Positions 19,101 through 29,562 of a stretch of 64,000 nt of DNA are shown piece by piece. Location of the stretch: positions 39,318,797 to 39,382,796 of the forward strand of contig NC_087071.1 of assembly GCF_963678635.1 (NCBI RefSeq), given 5' to 3'. Each line of letters opens with the position of its first letter. The first letter of the stretch is position 1. The DNA is from Symsagittifera roscoffensis (lineage: Eukaryota; Xenacoelomorpha; Acoela; Convolutidae). The notes under the pieces were generated by a model that ran no database searches, was not told where the DNA came from, and saw only the letters and a list, made by a program, of their open reading frames with translations. The position numbers and the translations under genes were made by a program.

Positions 19101-22100
19101 CCTTTTTCTTTTGAAGTTTGTCATTTTCTCAAATATTAATTGCCCAAATGTGACATGAAGGTTTCAATCGAATGAACAAATTCTGGGAAACTCTAATCTC
19201 AAGCGGCTCTTCCCTAAAAAGAGCCGCTTGAGATTAGAGCGCTCAAAAACTACCTTTTTCCTAAAAAAACTACCCTGTTAAATCGGAGCTTAAGGAGTTA
19301 ACTCAAAAAAATTGCTTTACCAGCACAAATTGCTCTGCCTGCGTTAAAAAAATTGGTCTGAGAAAAGGTTTAATTTTTGAAATGTTGCCCGTTTTTTTTT
19401 AATTACTCTCTTTTTTTTTCAAAACTAACCTGTTGATTCTAAGGTTCATGGTCCAGTAAAACTAAGATGATGCTTAGATTTTCACTGCGCATTCTGTTCG
19501 AAGCGTTTTTTTTGGATAAGCTGATATGAACTTTACAACAATTCTTTTCAAAATTTTTACCTTTTCGTTTTAGAAATTTTCCCATTTTTTGAAAACTACT
19601 AGCTTTATCTAATATTAAGGATTCAATCTAAAAAACCCAAAGTGCGGACAGCAGAGGATATACCCTGGCTTTAGTGGAGAAAACATGGATTTAAAATTCG
19701 TTTCAAATTTTCGATTTTTTTATCGACTGTTAGAAACTGTTTCACTTTTTCGAAAACTTCGCAGCCAAATCTGAGATAAAGACTTGAATTAAAACATCGA
19801 GTTTTAGTTTTACTTTTAGAAATATCGTATAAGTCCCTTCCTAGTTAGAGAAAAACTAGAGTTGAGCCTAAAGTCCATTTTTTTGAAATTCTGAAAGTTA
19901 CGCATTTCCGTATCAGTATAATATATGGTGAAAAGTATAAAAACCGGTAGATCCAGCATTAACTTGGCCCCTACTTTAATTCAAGCGTCCATTGCGATGT
20001 AACTTTTGTGCACATGTGAGGACGTGCGACTCCTAATCAACACATCGGGTGTTCAAATCTGGAACATTTAAATAGTTTTTTTATTTTTTTTTGTCGGTGG
20101 ATTTTTTCTGCATAATTTTGGCAATTTTTTGCCATTAATTCTTTTTGTTGCATAGCTCTATTTGTTACCAGTGTTAGTAACATTACAAGCAGTAGGGGAA
20201 TAGATATGGGAATGTGATACTTCTATTCTTAACAATTTTTTTTAGGAGTATTTTTTCCTTCTTTCATTTTTTGCATGTTTAGGGCTCTTAAATTAATTTT
20301 TTTTATCTCACCTGTTGGGTCGAAAACAGACACGCCACATGTGCTTAAAGAATTCTTCAATAATAGGGTAAGCTCCGTCGCAAATAGAAAATGAGCGTTA
20401 CACACCAGCACTTTATCTTCTTGGTCAGCGCATAGATTTTCTTTATCTTCTTGGTCGGCGCATAGATCTTCTTTATCTTCTTGGTCGGCGCGTAGAAGTA
20501 AAACTTGATGTGCTATCTTCGCGAAAAAAAGCAGCAGCATAGTTTTTCCTGACCCTTTGCAGCCATCAACTATTAGAGGCAGAGATCCTGTTTGGTTCGG
20601 GTTCATTAGATGGTCAACCACAAGTTTTAAGATTTCTATTTGCTTTGCTGTCCACAAGACAATTCTTTTTTTGCCATCAAACTTGATTTTGGAAGCCTCT
20701 TCCATAATGCTCTTCAAATGAGAGTTGAAACCTTCGAACTGACGTTTTTTCTTTCTAAAAGCTTACATGTAATTAGTATTCATTTTATTGTGAATTATCG
20801 CACCAGACCCATCAAGTAACATGAGAGCGACTAATCGCGCTACACGAAGGTCAAATACATCTGTGTCGATATTATGGTTGGGTAGTCTTGGCGTGTTTTT
20901 TGGATAAGCTGATATGAACTTTAGAACAATTCTTTTCAAAATTTTTACCTTTTCGTTTTAGAAATTTTCCCATTTTTTGAAAACTACTAGCTTTATCTAA
21001 TATTAAGGATTCAATCTAAAAAACCCAAAGTGCGGACAGCAGAGGATATACCCTGGCTTTAGTGGAGAAAACATGGATTTAAAATTCGTTTCAAATTTTC
21101 GATTTTTTTATCGACTGTTAGAAACTGTTTCACTTTTTCGAAAACTTCGCAGCCAAATCTGAGATAAAGAAAAACTAGAGTTAAACGTAAAGTCCATTTT
21201 TTTGAAATTCTGAAAATTACGCATTTCCGTATCAGTGTAATATATGATGAAAAGTATAAAAACCTGTAGATCCAGCATTAGCTTGGCCCTTACTCTAATT
21301 CAAGCGGCCATTGTGATATAACTTTTGTGCAAATGTGAGGACGTGCGACTCCTAATCAAGACATCGGGTATTCAAATCCGGAACTTTTAAAAAGTTGTTT
21401 TTATTTTTTTTCGTTGGTGGATTTTTCTGCATAACTTTGGCAATTTGTTGCCATTAGTTCTTTTGTTGCATAGCTCTATTTGTTACCAGTGTTAGTAACA
21501 TTACAAGCGGTAGGGGAATAGATATGGGAATGTGATACTTCTATTTTCAACAAATTTTTTTTCAAGGAGTATTTTTTCCTTATTTCATTTTTTTTGCATG
21601 TTCAGAGCTCTTTATTTATTTTTTTCATCTCACCTGCTGGGTCGAAAACAGACACGCCAAATGTGCTTAAAGAATTCTTCAATAATTTTGTAAGCTCCTT
21701 AGCAAATAGAAAGTGAGCGTTACACACCAGCACTTTATCTTCTTGGTCGGCGCTCAGAGCTTCTTTATCTTCTTGGTCGGCGCATAGATCTTCTTTATCT
21801 TCTCGGTCGGCGCGTAGAGCTTCTTTATCTTCTTGGTCGGCTCATAGATCTTCTTTATCTTCTCGGTCGGCGCTTAGAGCTTCTTTATCTTCTTGGTCGG
21901 CGCATAGATCTCCTTTATCTTCTTGGTCGGCGCTTAGAGCTTCTTTATCTTCTTGGTCGGCTCATAGATCTTCTTTATCTTCTCGGTCGGCGCTTGGAGC
22001 TTCTTTATCTTCTTGGTCGGCGCATAGATCTCCTTTATCTTCTTGGTCGGCGCTTAGAGCTTCTTTATCTTCTTGGTCGGCGCTTAGAGCTTCTTTATCT

Positions 22101-23248
22101 TCTTGGTCGGCGCATAGATCTTCTCTATCTTCTTGATCGGCGCGTAGGAGTAAAACCTGATGTGCTATCTTCGCGAAAAAAAGCAGCAGCATAGTTTTTC
22201 CTGAACCTTTGCAGCCATCAACTATCAGACGCAGAGATCCCGTTTGGTCCGGGTTCCTTAGATGGTCAACCACACGTTTTATGATTTCTATTTGCTCTAC
22301 TGTCCACAAGACAATTCTTTCTCTGCCACCAAACTTGATCTGGGAAGCCTTTTCCATAATGCTCTTCAAAGGATAGTCGAAGTCTTTGAATTGAAGTTTA
22401 TTCTTTCTAAAAGCTTGCATGTAATTAGTATTCATTTTATTGTGAATTATCGCACCAGACCCATCACGTAACATGAGAGCGACTAATCGCGCTACACGAA
22501 GGTCAAATACATCTTTGTCGATATTATGGTTGGGTAGTCCAGCTAAGTAGCGTCCCCATTCTAGGGAGAAGTTTTCCATCGTCAGGTCTGTTTTGCTTAA
22601 AATAAGAATGTCAGTTTCTCCATTAAAAGAAAGCGATTGGAACCGTTCTTTGTTATCGTCATGCAGCCAGCAAACCACAGGGTATATTGGCATAGATCTA
22701 TCTGAGTTAGTTTGACCATACTCTATTAACAAACATATGAAGTTGCATTGTTGATCAAGGTCTCCTTGAAGTTGTCGAATTGACAAACCTCTTGCTCCAC
22801 TTCTTTTAACAACAAAAACGAAAAATCCTTTGGTTGCATGCGCTATAACGGTATCAATTTCAACCTGAGCGATTCTGGATTTGAAGATTTTAGTTCCGTT
22901 CAGATTTGGAAACACAAGCATACCTTTTTGTCTCTCATCATGCATCAGTATTTGGTACACTTTACTTTCACCCCGTTCTCCTTTTTGAAGGAATTTAAAC
23001 ATTTCTTGCTGTTGTGTTGACATTTGAGTGTTCTGTAAGAACAATAGAGGAACTCTGCCTATTGGAACTGACGAAACTTTCTCTTCCCAGTTTGGGCACT
23101 GCTGGCGTAGTAATTTAAGCATTTTTTCATTGTCATAAAAGGAAACAATTGATCCTGCTCGGGTTGAAAATTGGAAATTATCGAGTTCTTCAAAAAACTG
23201 CTCCTTTTGTGCAACCTCATCAATTGGCGAAGCTGCCATGGTAGCCAT
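11987..23248 (-). CDS. NERD plus UvrD-like superfamily 1 helicase gene (three recognised exons, interrupted)
   Basis: The gene model uses exons 23248-21634, 13559-13433 and 13172-11987. Their splice phases (1, then 2) match exactly, giving about 975 codons. The N-terminal exon has a nuclease-related (NERD) domain followed by a Q-motif-like EQIEIIKRVV and Walker A GCKGSGKT. The second exon has Walker B MICDE. The third has the late helicase motifs. In bacteria such NERD-UvrD proteins are DNA helicases linked to nucleic acid processing; the role in an animal is unknown. Two in-frame TGA codons (21962-21964 and 21842-21844) lie within a coding minisatellite, so this allele is truncated as written. 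The 8-kb intron 2 holds two retroelement remnants and one truncated copy of exon 1. Confidence 0.72.
13433..13559 (-). CDS. Helicase exon 2: Walker B
   Basis: The exon is 127 bases, bordered by tttcag at the acceptor and gtaaag at the donor on the minus strand. It reads ANIDLEDIEKTSDLF, then QLQGKNLMICDEFGANDS. MICDE is the superfamily 1 motif II (Walker B). The entry phase (1) fits the donors of the N-terminal exon copies, and the exit phase (2) fits exon 3. The exon is too short to stand out as an ORF and was found by reading the intron-exon borders. Confidence 0.82.
13560..14554. other. Intron sequence of the helicase gene
   Basis: AT-rich and without a supported gene. It lies between the Walker B exon and the decayed gypsy element. 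No conserved structure was noticed. Confidence 0.55.
14562..15238 (+). pseudogene. Gag of element G, frameshifted
   Basis: The first part (14562-14981) has an alpha-helical Gag with WADWRNRWEDEQARMVLLIC and FREEIEGYDEPTLARML. A frameshift near 14940 moves the reading to the second part (14987-15238), which continues EQFIDELFDVELQDQLLWED and AQAVARAHALEL, typical of the C-terminal part of a gypsy Gag. No zinc knuckle was seen. The piece from 15239 to about 15530 is open only in fragments and cannot be assigned. Confidence 0.7.
15545..16925 (+). pseudogene. Pol (RT and RNase H) of element G, broken
   Basis: The linker before RT reads VYRDVFALTDAELG. RT motifs follow in several frames: SAPIVLQEKKDGSWWF, CVDYRKLNDATVKDAFPSP, LNLDSGYWQVPV, MMPFGLSNAPGAFHWLMNE and VFLDDFLV (the LDD active site near 16110). 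RNase H begins FIVDTATRNTSLGAVLS and continues to TNRSTTKREALSVV. There are stops near 15630, 15895 and 16086 and several frame changes. Near 16690-16770 a short gtagtccaa-containing unit is duplicated. No integrase is present, because the element is cut at 16925. Confidence 0.85.
16926..18545 (-). mobile_element. LTR/leader fragment of the element 1 family
   Basis: Homologous to 8840-10400 and in the same orientation. It begins at a sharp junction with element G near 16926-16932 and passes near 18545 into sequence shared with the second duplicated block. It keeps the small ORF (17754-17987), the CCAAGG palindromes and an imperfect hairpin. Element G does not resume to its right, so this is not a clean solo LTR within that element. 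Confidence 0.75.
17754..17987 (-). CDS. Small conserved LTR ORF, second copy
   Basis: 77 residues, colinear with the copy at 9649-9882. It shares MSLRLNRSEPIFRTI (with V in place of the first M), ELPGIGRKPRTRDDI and MIVRQKPTPTFIFRILLA. Differences between copies are mostly substitutions, not indels, so the frame is kept. Confidence 0.5.
   Translation of the reverse strand: MLHDNNLIEVSLRLNRSEPIFRTIRELPGIGRKPRTRDDIRLERNLPIKFMIVRQKPTPTFIFRILLAVNLDFHLLT
18722..18765. repeat. Short templated duplication
   Basis: The text agataataaccaataataa with the following aaatctagtt is present at about 18419 and again at about 18724. The parallel block (near 29090) reads straight through without it, so it was inserted here from about 300 bases away. 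Confidence 0.7.
19191..19239. repeat. Perfect 21-bp stem hairpin, block I copy
   Basis: Arms at 19191-19211 and 19219-19239 are exact reverse complements, with the loop ccctaaa. The core is AAGCGGCTCTT paired with AAGAGCCGCTT. The block II copy is at 29514-29562. Confidence 0.9.
20007..20072 (+). other. tRNA-Arg(CCU)-like relic
   Basis: The segment GTGCGACTCCTAATC resembles an anticodon arm with CCT. It is followed at the usual distance by GGTGTTCAAATC, which resembles a pol III B box and T loop. The stems pair poorly and the acceptor ends do not match. Equivalent segments lie near 21326-21392, 30890-30955 and 32272-32335. It is a likely old tRNA-derived repeat, not a working gene. Confidence 0.3.
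20312..20887 (-). pseudogene. Truncated helicase N-terminal exon, copy A
   Basis: Holds the Q-motif-like region (IVLWTAKQIEILKLVV), Walker A (GCKGSGKT), three 10-residue ADQEDKE repeats and the segment up to the donor cag-gtgaga at 20312. The NERD part is missing, because homology to copy B ends at a junction near 20887. A TAA replaces a Gln codon upstream of the printed Met at 20717. The rest is open and in the right phase to splice to the Walker B exon. It is nearly identical to copy C, with one amino acid difference in 162. Confidence 0.8.
21634..23248 (-). CDS. Helicase exon 1, copy B: NERD, Walker A and coding minisatellite
   Basis: Starts MATMAASPIDEVAQ at 23248, just after an acceptor-like ctacag. 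Residues about 90-160 form a NERD-like nuclease fold: the EIDTVIAH strand keeps the Asp, but the usual Glu of the E-x-K strand is Val (FVFVVKR). The Q-motif-like EQIEIIKRVV and Walker A GCKGSGKT (about residues 343-352) follow. Then come about 13 ten-residue repeats of ADQEDKEDLC/ADQEDKEALS, and finally the VSVFDP segment and donor cag-gtgaga (21634). The frame is open throughout except for TGA at codons 429 and 469, both in the repeat. The length leaves phase 1, matching exon 2. Confidence 0.82.
21739..22146 (-). repeat. 30-bp coding minisatellite with 120-bp higher-order unit
   Basis: Thirteen full 30-bp units, each close to ttctttatcttcttggtcgg plus a 10-base variable part, start at 21751 and every 30 bases up to 22111. 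Two sub-types alternate (gcttagagc and gcatagatc). The 120-bp blocks 21841-21960 and 21961-22080 differ at only one base and both carry the TGC-to-TGA change. Copies A and C have three units and copy D about two. Confidence 0.9.
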
Positions 23249-24560
23249 TTAAGCTGTAGAATGAATCAATTTCAACCAGTAAAGTCTGCAATTAACAAAA
23301 ATTGAATATATTGAATGTGCGTCGTTTGGTGGACAATGTTAAACTGTTGGTCAAAAAAAATCAAAAAATATATCTTTTGAATGTTTTTTTACTGTGTACG
23401 CGATTCGACGCTTTTACCTTCATTTTTTTGCCATAATATACACAGTTCAGATGCTTTTGCTCAAAAGAGCTGTTATGTTTTAGCTCTCGTTTTTCGCAAA
23501 CAATCAGGCCAGCATGCATTTTTTTAGCTTTCTAAAGTTTAATTTTATCACCAGTTTGTTTGATCACAAACTATTATGACAATAAATCATATCACAGCAT
23601 AAGAGACACCAGAATCAATGGATTATCAAATTGCAAAACTTTTTTTTGTTTTGTATTTTTGAAAAAAGGTATTTTTTGATGTTATTTTATAGAACTTTTG
23701 GCATTCTACAGTTTTCACCCACAGTACATAGATACCAATTTCTTATAACCATAATGATTTCAGAAAATGTGCAATTACACAAAACGAAGTTTTTCTTTTT
23801 GTTTTGAACAAACATGCCAGCTTAACATATATCATAGCCAAGTTAAGGTAAACAGATGAAAAAATTAAAGTGAACAAAAAAAATAGTTTTTCAAACTCCC
23901 AAGAAAAAATAAATGGCCTTGAAGCTCTTCTGGTTTCTAAAACAATCTATGATTGACAATTTGTTGATAAATTAACCCAATTTGAAAAACTGTTTGAGAA
24001 AAATGGATCAATAGGTAATTTTTTGTTTTTCGCTAGGTAATCTGAAAATTATATTTCATTTTAGAAGTTAATCATGTCTTTTGTAATTTCTATCTTTTTT
24101 GTTCGATAGTGGTTTTCGTCATCCTTTTAATAACTAAAATGAGCTGAAATGAACAAGAAATCAAAGTCCACCTGCAAAAAAATAAGTTTGAGCTGAACAA
24201 AATTGAAGACTTTTCCTGAAAAGAAAAACTAAAAAAAAGTCATTACGACCTAAACTTAAAAAATTTGATGTTGGGCTGTACGGTAGAAAAACGAGCCGGT
24301 AATTGGGCAAAAAACCGTTCATAGCACTGGCAATGGATCACTAAAAATCGATTACGGTTATTAGATGTTTCACGTGTTCGAATTCTGTTTTTATGTAGTT
24401 TCAACAAACCTTTTTTTTTGTTATAAGTTTCAAAGCTTTTTCAATCTACTGACTTTTATATAGTTAGTTGAAGAAGTCCAAAAAATGTTGAAAAAGAAGA
24501 AATTTTTATCCTAGAACCAACTATAATATTGATAAAAACATCTCTATAAAGTTTTTCTTA
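23249..24560. other. Upstream region of helicase copy B
   Basis: Non-coding. It is colinear with 34014-35330 in front of copy D, with small indels. It may hold the promoter or a 5' UTR exon, because the ctacag just before the ATG looks like an acceptor. I cannot identify the core promoter. Confidence 0.5.
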
Positions 24561-25430
24561 CTAACCAATCAAGCTCCATAACTAACACTGACAATTATTT
24601 ATAGAGCTGAAACTACTACCAGTTTCAGCACCGGAGCAATTTGAATATAATTTAGAATACAGTTGTTCTCCTGTGGAACAAGTTTTAGATAACTAACTCG
24701 CAAATACCAGTACACACTAGATCTATTGAGACTAGGAGATATAAGAGTAAGATAAGGATCGGTATTAGACTAAGAAGTTGCACGAATCTATCCGGCCAAA
24801 ATTTAGATAGCGTGACGAACAGACGGTGTACCTTATCTGAAATTACTGTATGAGTGAGCCACCTCGGACTAAAACTCATCTGGTGTGACCAAAAATCTCG
24901 AACAAGACTCATTAAGTAACTTACATTTAGTAAACTAAAAAAAATAAGATCAAAAATTACATTGCAAAAATGCAAAGTGTAAGACAGCATTGACAATTTA
25001 ATAAGTATGTCTCTTCGTCTCAATCGTCTACTCCAATACTCCAAACGATACGGCAAACACCAATCACTAGGTCAAAAACTGAAAAGCAGACCAAGCTTCT
25101 ATATCGTGAAACGACGCAAACTGCAACGATTATTCGTTTCCAGCCTTATAGTTTTGATGCTCTTTAATCTTATTATATATCCATAAAAACGACTGATAGA
25201 AAATACACAAGTCGCTCCGCTCACCAGATTTGCAGTAATTTTAAAATTTTTGGTAAAATCAAAGTTTATTGAATTAAAAATTAAAAAAAAAAATTATAAG
25301 TAGTTAAACTAAAATAATTTTATGAAATTTATCAGAGTTTCTTGCTTCTCAAGGGACCTCATCCTTTCATCCTTGATCCCCTATCTGAAAAATGACCATA
25401 ATTTTTTGAAAACTAAAATCATTTAAATGT
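24560..25430 (+). mobile_element. LTR/leader fragment of the element 1 family, plus orientation
   Basis: Contains the CCAAT-type motif (24565), a hairpin (24606-24629), a block matching the other LTRs in inverted orientation (tcttagtctaataccgatc type, near 24760) and the small ORF at 25007-25186. It joins reversed gag sequence near 25430. Compared with 35330 onward, it keeps about 600 bases that are deleted there. Confidence 0.75.
25007..25186 (+). CDS. Small LTR ORF, diverged copy
   Basis: 59 residues beginning MSLRLNRLLQYSKRYG and containing FYIVKRRKLQRLFVSS and a hydrophobic end. The first seven residues equal the other copies, and a F-x-I-V-basic block lies at a similar place. It is shorter and much diverged, yet still open from ATG to stop. 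Confidence 0.4.
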   Translation: MSLRLNRLLQYSKRYGKHQSLGQKLKSRPSFYIVKRRKLQRLFVSSLIVLMLFNLIIYP

Positions 25431-27240
25431 TTAATCTTATTAGGTATGGATTCATAGTAATTTGAAGTGATTCTGCGGCATTTGGCATTGTGAAAAATTC
25501 GTAATTTGCCTTTTTATTAATTCATGTTGTTGTAAATAGTATAGTAGGGGAATTTCATTAAGCATTTGAGCTGGTTGATACGATTGTGTACTATATGGGT
25601 TTTGTGATTGAAAACGATTATTCTGGGATGTTTGAATTGGTCTAGGTTGTCTTATTTGTTCGTCTTGTGTATATGGTTCAAAAATATCTGGTTGATCTAT
25701 GTTGTAAGAACGAGGTCTTTGGTTTTGATAAAGTCGTTGATGATTCTGATTATAAATTTTTTCATCGTCTGATGGAAAATAGTTAGATGTATGATACGTG
25801 TTTGATGTCTAATATGGTTTCGTTGTGTATATTTTTTTATGTGTTGAAAAAATGGATAATTTTCACTTTGATCTTGTGAAATTTGTGGGTAGTCATTAAA
25901 ATTTACTGAGTTTGATGATGGTTGTTGTATATTTGAGTTTGTGAGAATAAATGGTTTTGAGTGTTTGTACGAGAGGGTTTAGTTGTTTGTGGTCTATTTA
26001 CGTAGTTGTAATTATGTTCTGCAAAATTATTTCTATGAAATATTCTTTGTTCTTGTGTTGGTTTCACCACGGGTCTGATTGTTTGATAATCATTTTGCGT
26101 ATATTGTGGAACAACGGAGGGTTTAACTTTAGATTTTATTGTTACCTGTGGTTATGTTGAGTTTTTTGGCCTTGGAGTTGTAAGGTTTGGGTGTATAGAT
26201 ACTTGGGTGTGATATTTGGGTCTGAGATCTTTTGTTGTGTTGTTGTTGTTATTATTTCAACTATTTCTTCACTTACAAAATGTGATCGAATTTGAATATC
26301 TTGTTGTGTAGGATTTTTGGTTCCGTTTAGGTTTTCTTGTTATATGAGGGTTGAATTTACACTATTGTTTCCTTTTCTATCGGGTAGAAATGAATTATAG
26401 TTTAAAGGTGTTGCGTCAACTATGAGTGGGTATACTTTAACATAATCTTTGTGAATACAAATTGGCTAGTTGCTTGACTTGATATATCTGTTGGTATGTT
26501 TAAAAAAAAACATGAGACCAATCAGGGTCACAAACATAATCTGATGGTTCTGCTCAAAAAGTTTCATCGTTTGCATTTTGAGGTCTAAAATTTTTTCTTG
26601 CTTGTGAAATAAGATCAGTATTTTGTGTAAAATAATCATTTACAAACCATGCTAAGATTTTTTGTAAATCGTGTTTAACATTTTGCGAGATTTCGTAACT
26701 TGTTAAATTTTCACGGATTCTGTTTAGAAATTCGGAGAATGCTGCAATTTCGTTTCTAACAGTTGTATGTCTAGACGGTTGAACTGGTGAATCTCCTTGA
26801 TTTTTTGTTTGTTCTAGTACAGATAAATAACTATAAAAATTTGAAAATACATCGTTAGTGAAACTTGAATTTGCTCTTTGTGAATTTTGATGTTGTATAT
26901 TTTTTAGGTATTCCGTGAATGCTTTGAAAATTCTATATCTACAACGTCTGTTTGAAGTTGATATCTACCATGAAATGTATTTGCTGAACTGATTTCTATG
27001 GTTTAAATTCCGTACTGTTCTGTTATGTTACCTATTCCTTTTAAATAGTGATCGATGAGTTGTCTTTTGATTTTTACTTCTGGGAATTCTCTTTTACATG
27101 GACTATTTCCTGTTTCAAGTAAAATTGCGATTAGATTTTGACAAAACTGTGTTTGTCCTTTATCTTCAGTTAGTGGGTTTACAAAAAATGGCACAATAAA
27201 GTTTTGTTCTTGATCTTCTTCACTTTTATTTTTTTTGTGA
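25431..27240 (-). pseudogene. Gag remnant of a second element 1 family member (element 2)
   Basis: Colinear with the element 1 Gag on the minus strand, but full of stops and indels. Recognisable blocks include a Gln-rich middle (25560-25760), the conserved alpha-helical N-terminal part (26500-27000) and a start region (27003-27194) with SPCKREFPEVKIKR. It is cut near 25430 before the capsid domain ends, so there is no Pol. Confidence 0.8.
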
Positions 27241-27420
27241 TCTATGACTATTAATGTGTAATTTTCAAATTGGTTGGTTCCAATTGTATAGGCGTACCAG
27301 TTTATTTTTGTAAGTCTTTTTTAATGTTCGTTTTCATTTTGTTGATGACTGTGATGTAGTTTCTGAGTCACAAAAACATAATTGATCGTTAATTTGGTGG
27401 TTTTTTATACATTGAGTCCT

Positions 27421-27711
27421 TTAGCTTGTAAAATTCTTGTATTTCACTTGTTTGTGATTCGAAGACTGCGTTTCTTTGCTTGAAAATTGTTTTTGAATAA
27501 TTTGTTTTTGTTTGCTCATAATTTTCTTTCTAAGTGTTTGCCCTTTTGCTCTTATGTATCCTATTGTTTGTCTATGTGGAGTGATTACAAAATCGTATCT
27601 TTTGTCGTTAATTATACAGCTGTGTAGTATAAATGTTTGTTCATTTCCTAAATTGTCTCTTGACATAAGGTTTAGGATGACGGATGCAGGTTTGGAATAA
27701 GTTATTTTCAA
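27421..27711 (-). pseudogene. ORF0 copy of element 2
   Basis: Residues from MSRDNLGNEQ on match ORF0 of element 1 (MSFKNLGNKQ). They include YDFVITPHRQTIGYIR and a Lys/Arg-rich stretch. It stops early at 27421, after about 80 matching residues. The likely start is the ATG at about 27664, not 27711. Confidence 0.6.
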
Positions 27712-28952
27712 TGTCTTAAACTGTTAATTCTTACGATTTTTTGTGGTTAGCTTAACTTGGGTAATATTTTGCAGGGTTGGTAAGAAAAGTCTATATTGAT
27801 TCGTGAGAATGATTTTTACTTTCTCGTGGCTAGTCTAAGTTAAAATGTTAAACTTATTTAATCTTACCTAGGGGTAATGATTTGAGACCAAGTTTGCAGA
27901 ACAATAAATCGACCCATAAGGTTCAGGTATAATTAGAACGCAAGTAGTTCGTTAGGTATGTTTAAGTGTTATGCTGGGTCTGCTAAGAGGATGATCAAGT
28001 GAAGGATGAATAACTGAAGTTCTTCACTGTTTATCTTAATTAGAGTGTTTAATTTTTTGAAAATTTTCTGTCAGTCCTGGGTCTTGATTAAAGGTTGGAT
28101 AGTGAATTGAAGTTTGAGGTCGTTAGTCACTTTGTAATTTGTGAGGGGGAGAACAAAATTGTTCGATCTGATCCAAGGATAAGCCTTGATGATCAGGATT
28201 TAGAATTGATTTTGAGTTAAATTTAATTTAAGTGAAATTTAGATAAAGATCCAAGGGAAGCCTTGAAGATCTGTTTAAATAAGTTTAACCGAAGTAAGAA
28301 GAAGGATAAGCTTTGATAATTTAGATAGAATTTGAAGTGAAAGATAAAATTAGGTTTTAGTTTCGATGATGTTTGTAGTTTTAAAGTTTGCTGTTATGTT
28401 TTAGGCGATGAAGCTGTGATGAAGAGATGATTCATATATACTAACAAGTTTGTTTTTATACTAACTAATTTTTTTATTGTTATACTCAACAAATTTTTTT
28501 TCCAAGATGTTTTAATTTCACTGCAGATTTTGGAGGAGAACGGCTAGAGATAATTTTATCGGTCGTTATGGTACAATTATTAGGTTTAGCGCCTTTAATG
28601 ATCGTTGAAGACTTTTCTTCAATGATACTATGTCACCAAATGAAAATCTAAATTTATGGCTGATAAAACTCTAAATATAAAAGTTTGAGTTGGCTTTTGC
28701 CATACGACCATGAAGATTATTTGTAAGTTTCGTTCTAGTGGTATGTTGTCTCTTGTCCGAGGTTTCCTTCCAATACCGGGTAGTTCTCGTATTGTTCGGA
28801 ATGTTGTCTCTGATCTATTGAGTCGTAGAGACATTCCAGTTTAATTGTTGTCATGTATCATTTTTCAAATGATTTTGTCTAATTCTAATCTAAACTCTTG
28901 TTATTTCTAATCTAAGTTGTTTAAGGCCTTGTTCGAGACTTTTGGTCAGTAT
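27712..28952 (-). mobile_element. 5' LTR/leader region of element 2
   Basis: Homologous to 8719-10000, in the same orientation, and continuous with the ORF0 and Gag remnants to its left. It keeps the small ORF and three CCAAGG palindromes. Near 28952 it jumps to sequence that in block I lies about 460 bases further on, so its U3 part with the hairpin is deleted. Confidence 0.75.
28628..28834 (-). CDS. Small conserved LTR ORF, third copy
   Basis: 68 residues starting at the inner Met: MSLRLNRSETTFRTI, ELPGIGRKPRTRDNI, QKPTQTFIFRVLSA. It is colinear with the copies at 9649 and 17754 and lacks only their nine-residue extension. Confidence 0.5.
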   Translation of the reverse strand: MSLRLNRSETTFRTIRELPGIGRKPRTRDNIPLERNLQIIFMVVWQKPTQTFIFRVLSAINLDFHLVT

Positions 28953-29513
28953 TGGAAAGCAAGCATCGGTAATTAAATTCGTTGGATTTTTTGAACTTGG
29001 TCCTTTGTTTCTTGGCAAAAATAGTTTTGCATTGATTGTTTACCCATTTTTCATATTGGTACATATATGTTTATCTGTAGAAAAGCGAAGCGTAGTGTAT
29101 TATTACGAAGATTTTTCTCAAGTCTAAGTCTAAATTAATTCCATATGTTGCTGCTTTTGACCAAAGTCAGGTCTGCTGCTTTTGACCCAAAAAACGTGTA
29201 ATGAAAATAAATTGGATTTGTTGCTTTTCATTTTTTTTTGCTTTGTAAAATTTGTTGCACTTTTCGCTAAAACTTTATCTAAAAAACTACCGTAGCAATT
29301 TTAAAAAATTGGTACCAACGGAAAAACCGGCTGATCTTCTATGTGCCTGCACTTTTTGCTTTTCTCTTTTTATTTTACCTAATGTTCTACGGCCTTCGAA
29401 GTTTTGAAAAGAGGAAATTTTGGCCTATTTTTTTTGAAGTTTGTCATTTTTTCAAATATTAATTGCACAAATGTGAGATGAAAATTTCAATCGAATGAAC
29501 AAATTCTGGGAAA

Positions 29514-29562
29514 CTCTAATCTCAAGCGGCTCTTCCCTAAAAAGAGCCGCTTGAGATTAGAA
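29514..29562. repeat. 21-bp stem hairpin, block II copy
   Basis: Same hairpin as 19191-19239. Only the outermost pair is lost (final g to a), while flanking sequence differs at many positions. Confidence 0.85.

Larger units (their letters stand above)
18545..19490. other. Left part of duplicated block I, non-coding
   Basis: About 90% like 28950-29830. I see no gene. It holds a perfect hairpin (19191-19239) and a templated insertion (18722-18765). Confidence 0.7.

Noticed and set aside
21739-22146. CRISPR-like array
   Set aside because: Units are directly tandem without unique spacers and lie in a coding frame; this is a minisatellite in a eukaryote.
21994-22194. Plus-strand Leu/Tyr-rich repetitive ORF
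   Set aside because: It is the antisense reading of the 30-bp coding minisatellite; the minus strand has the real helicase frame.
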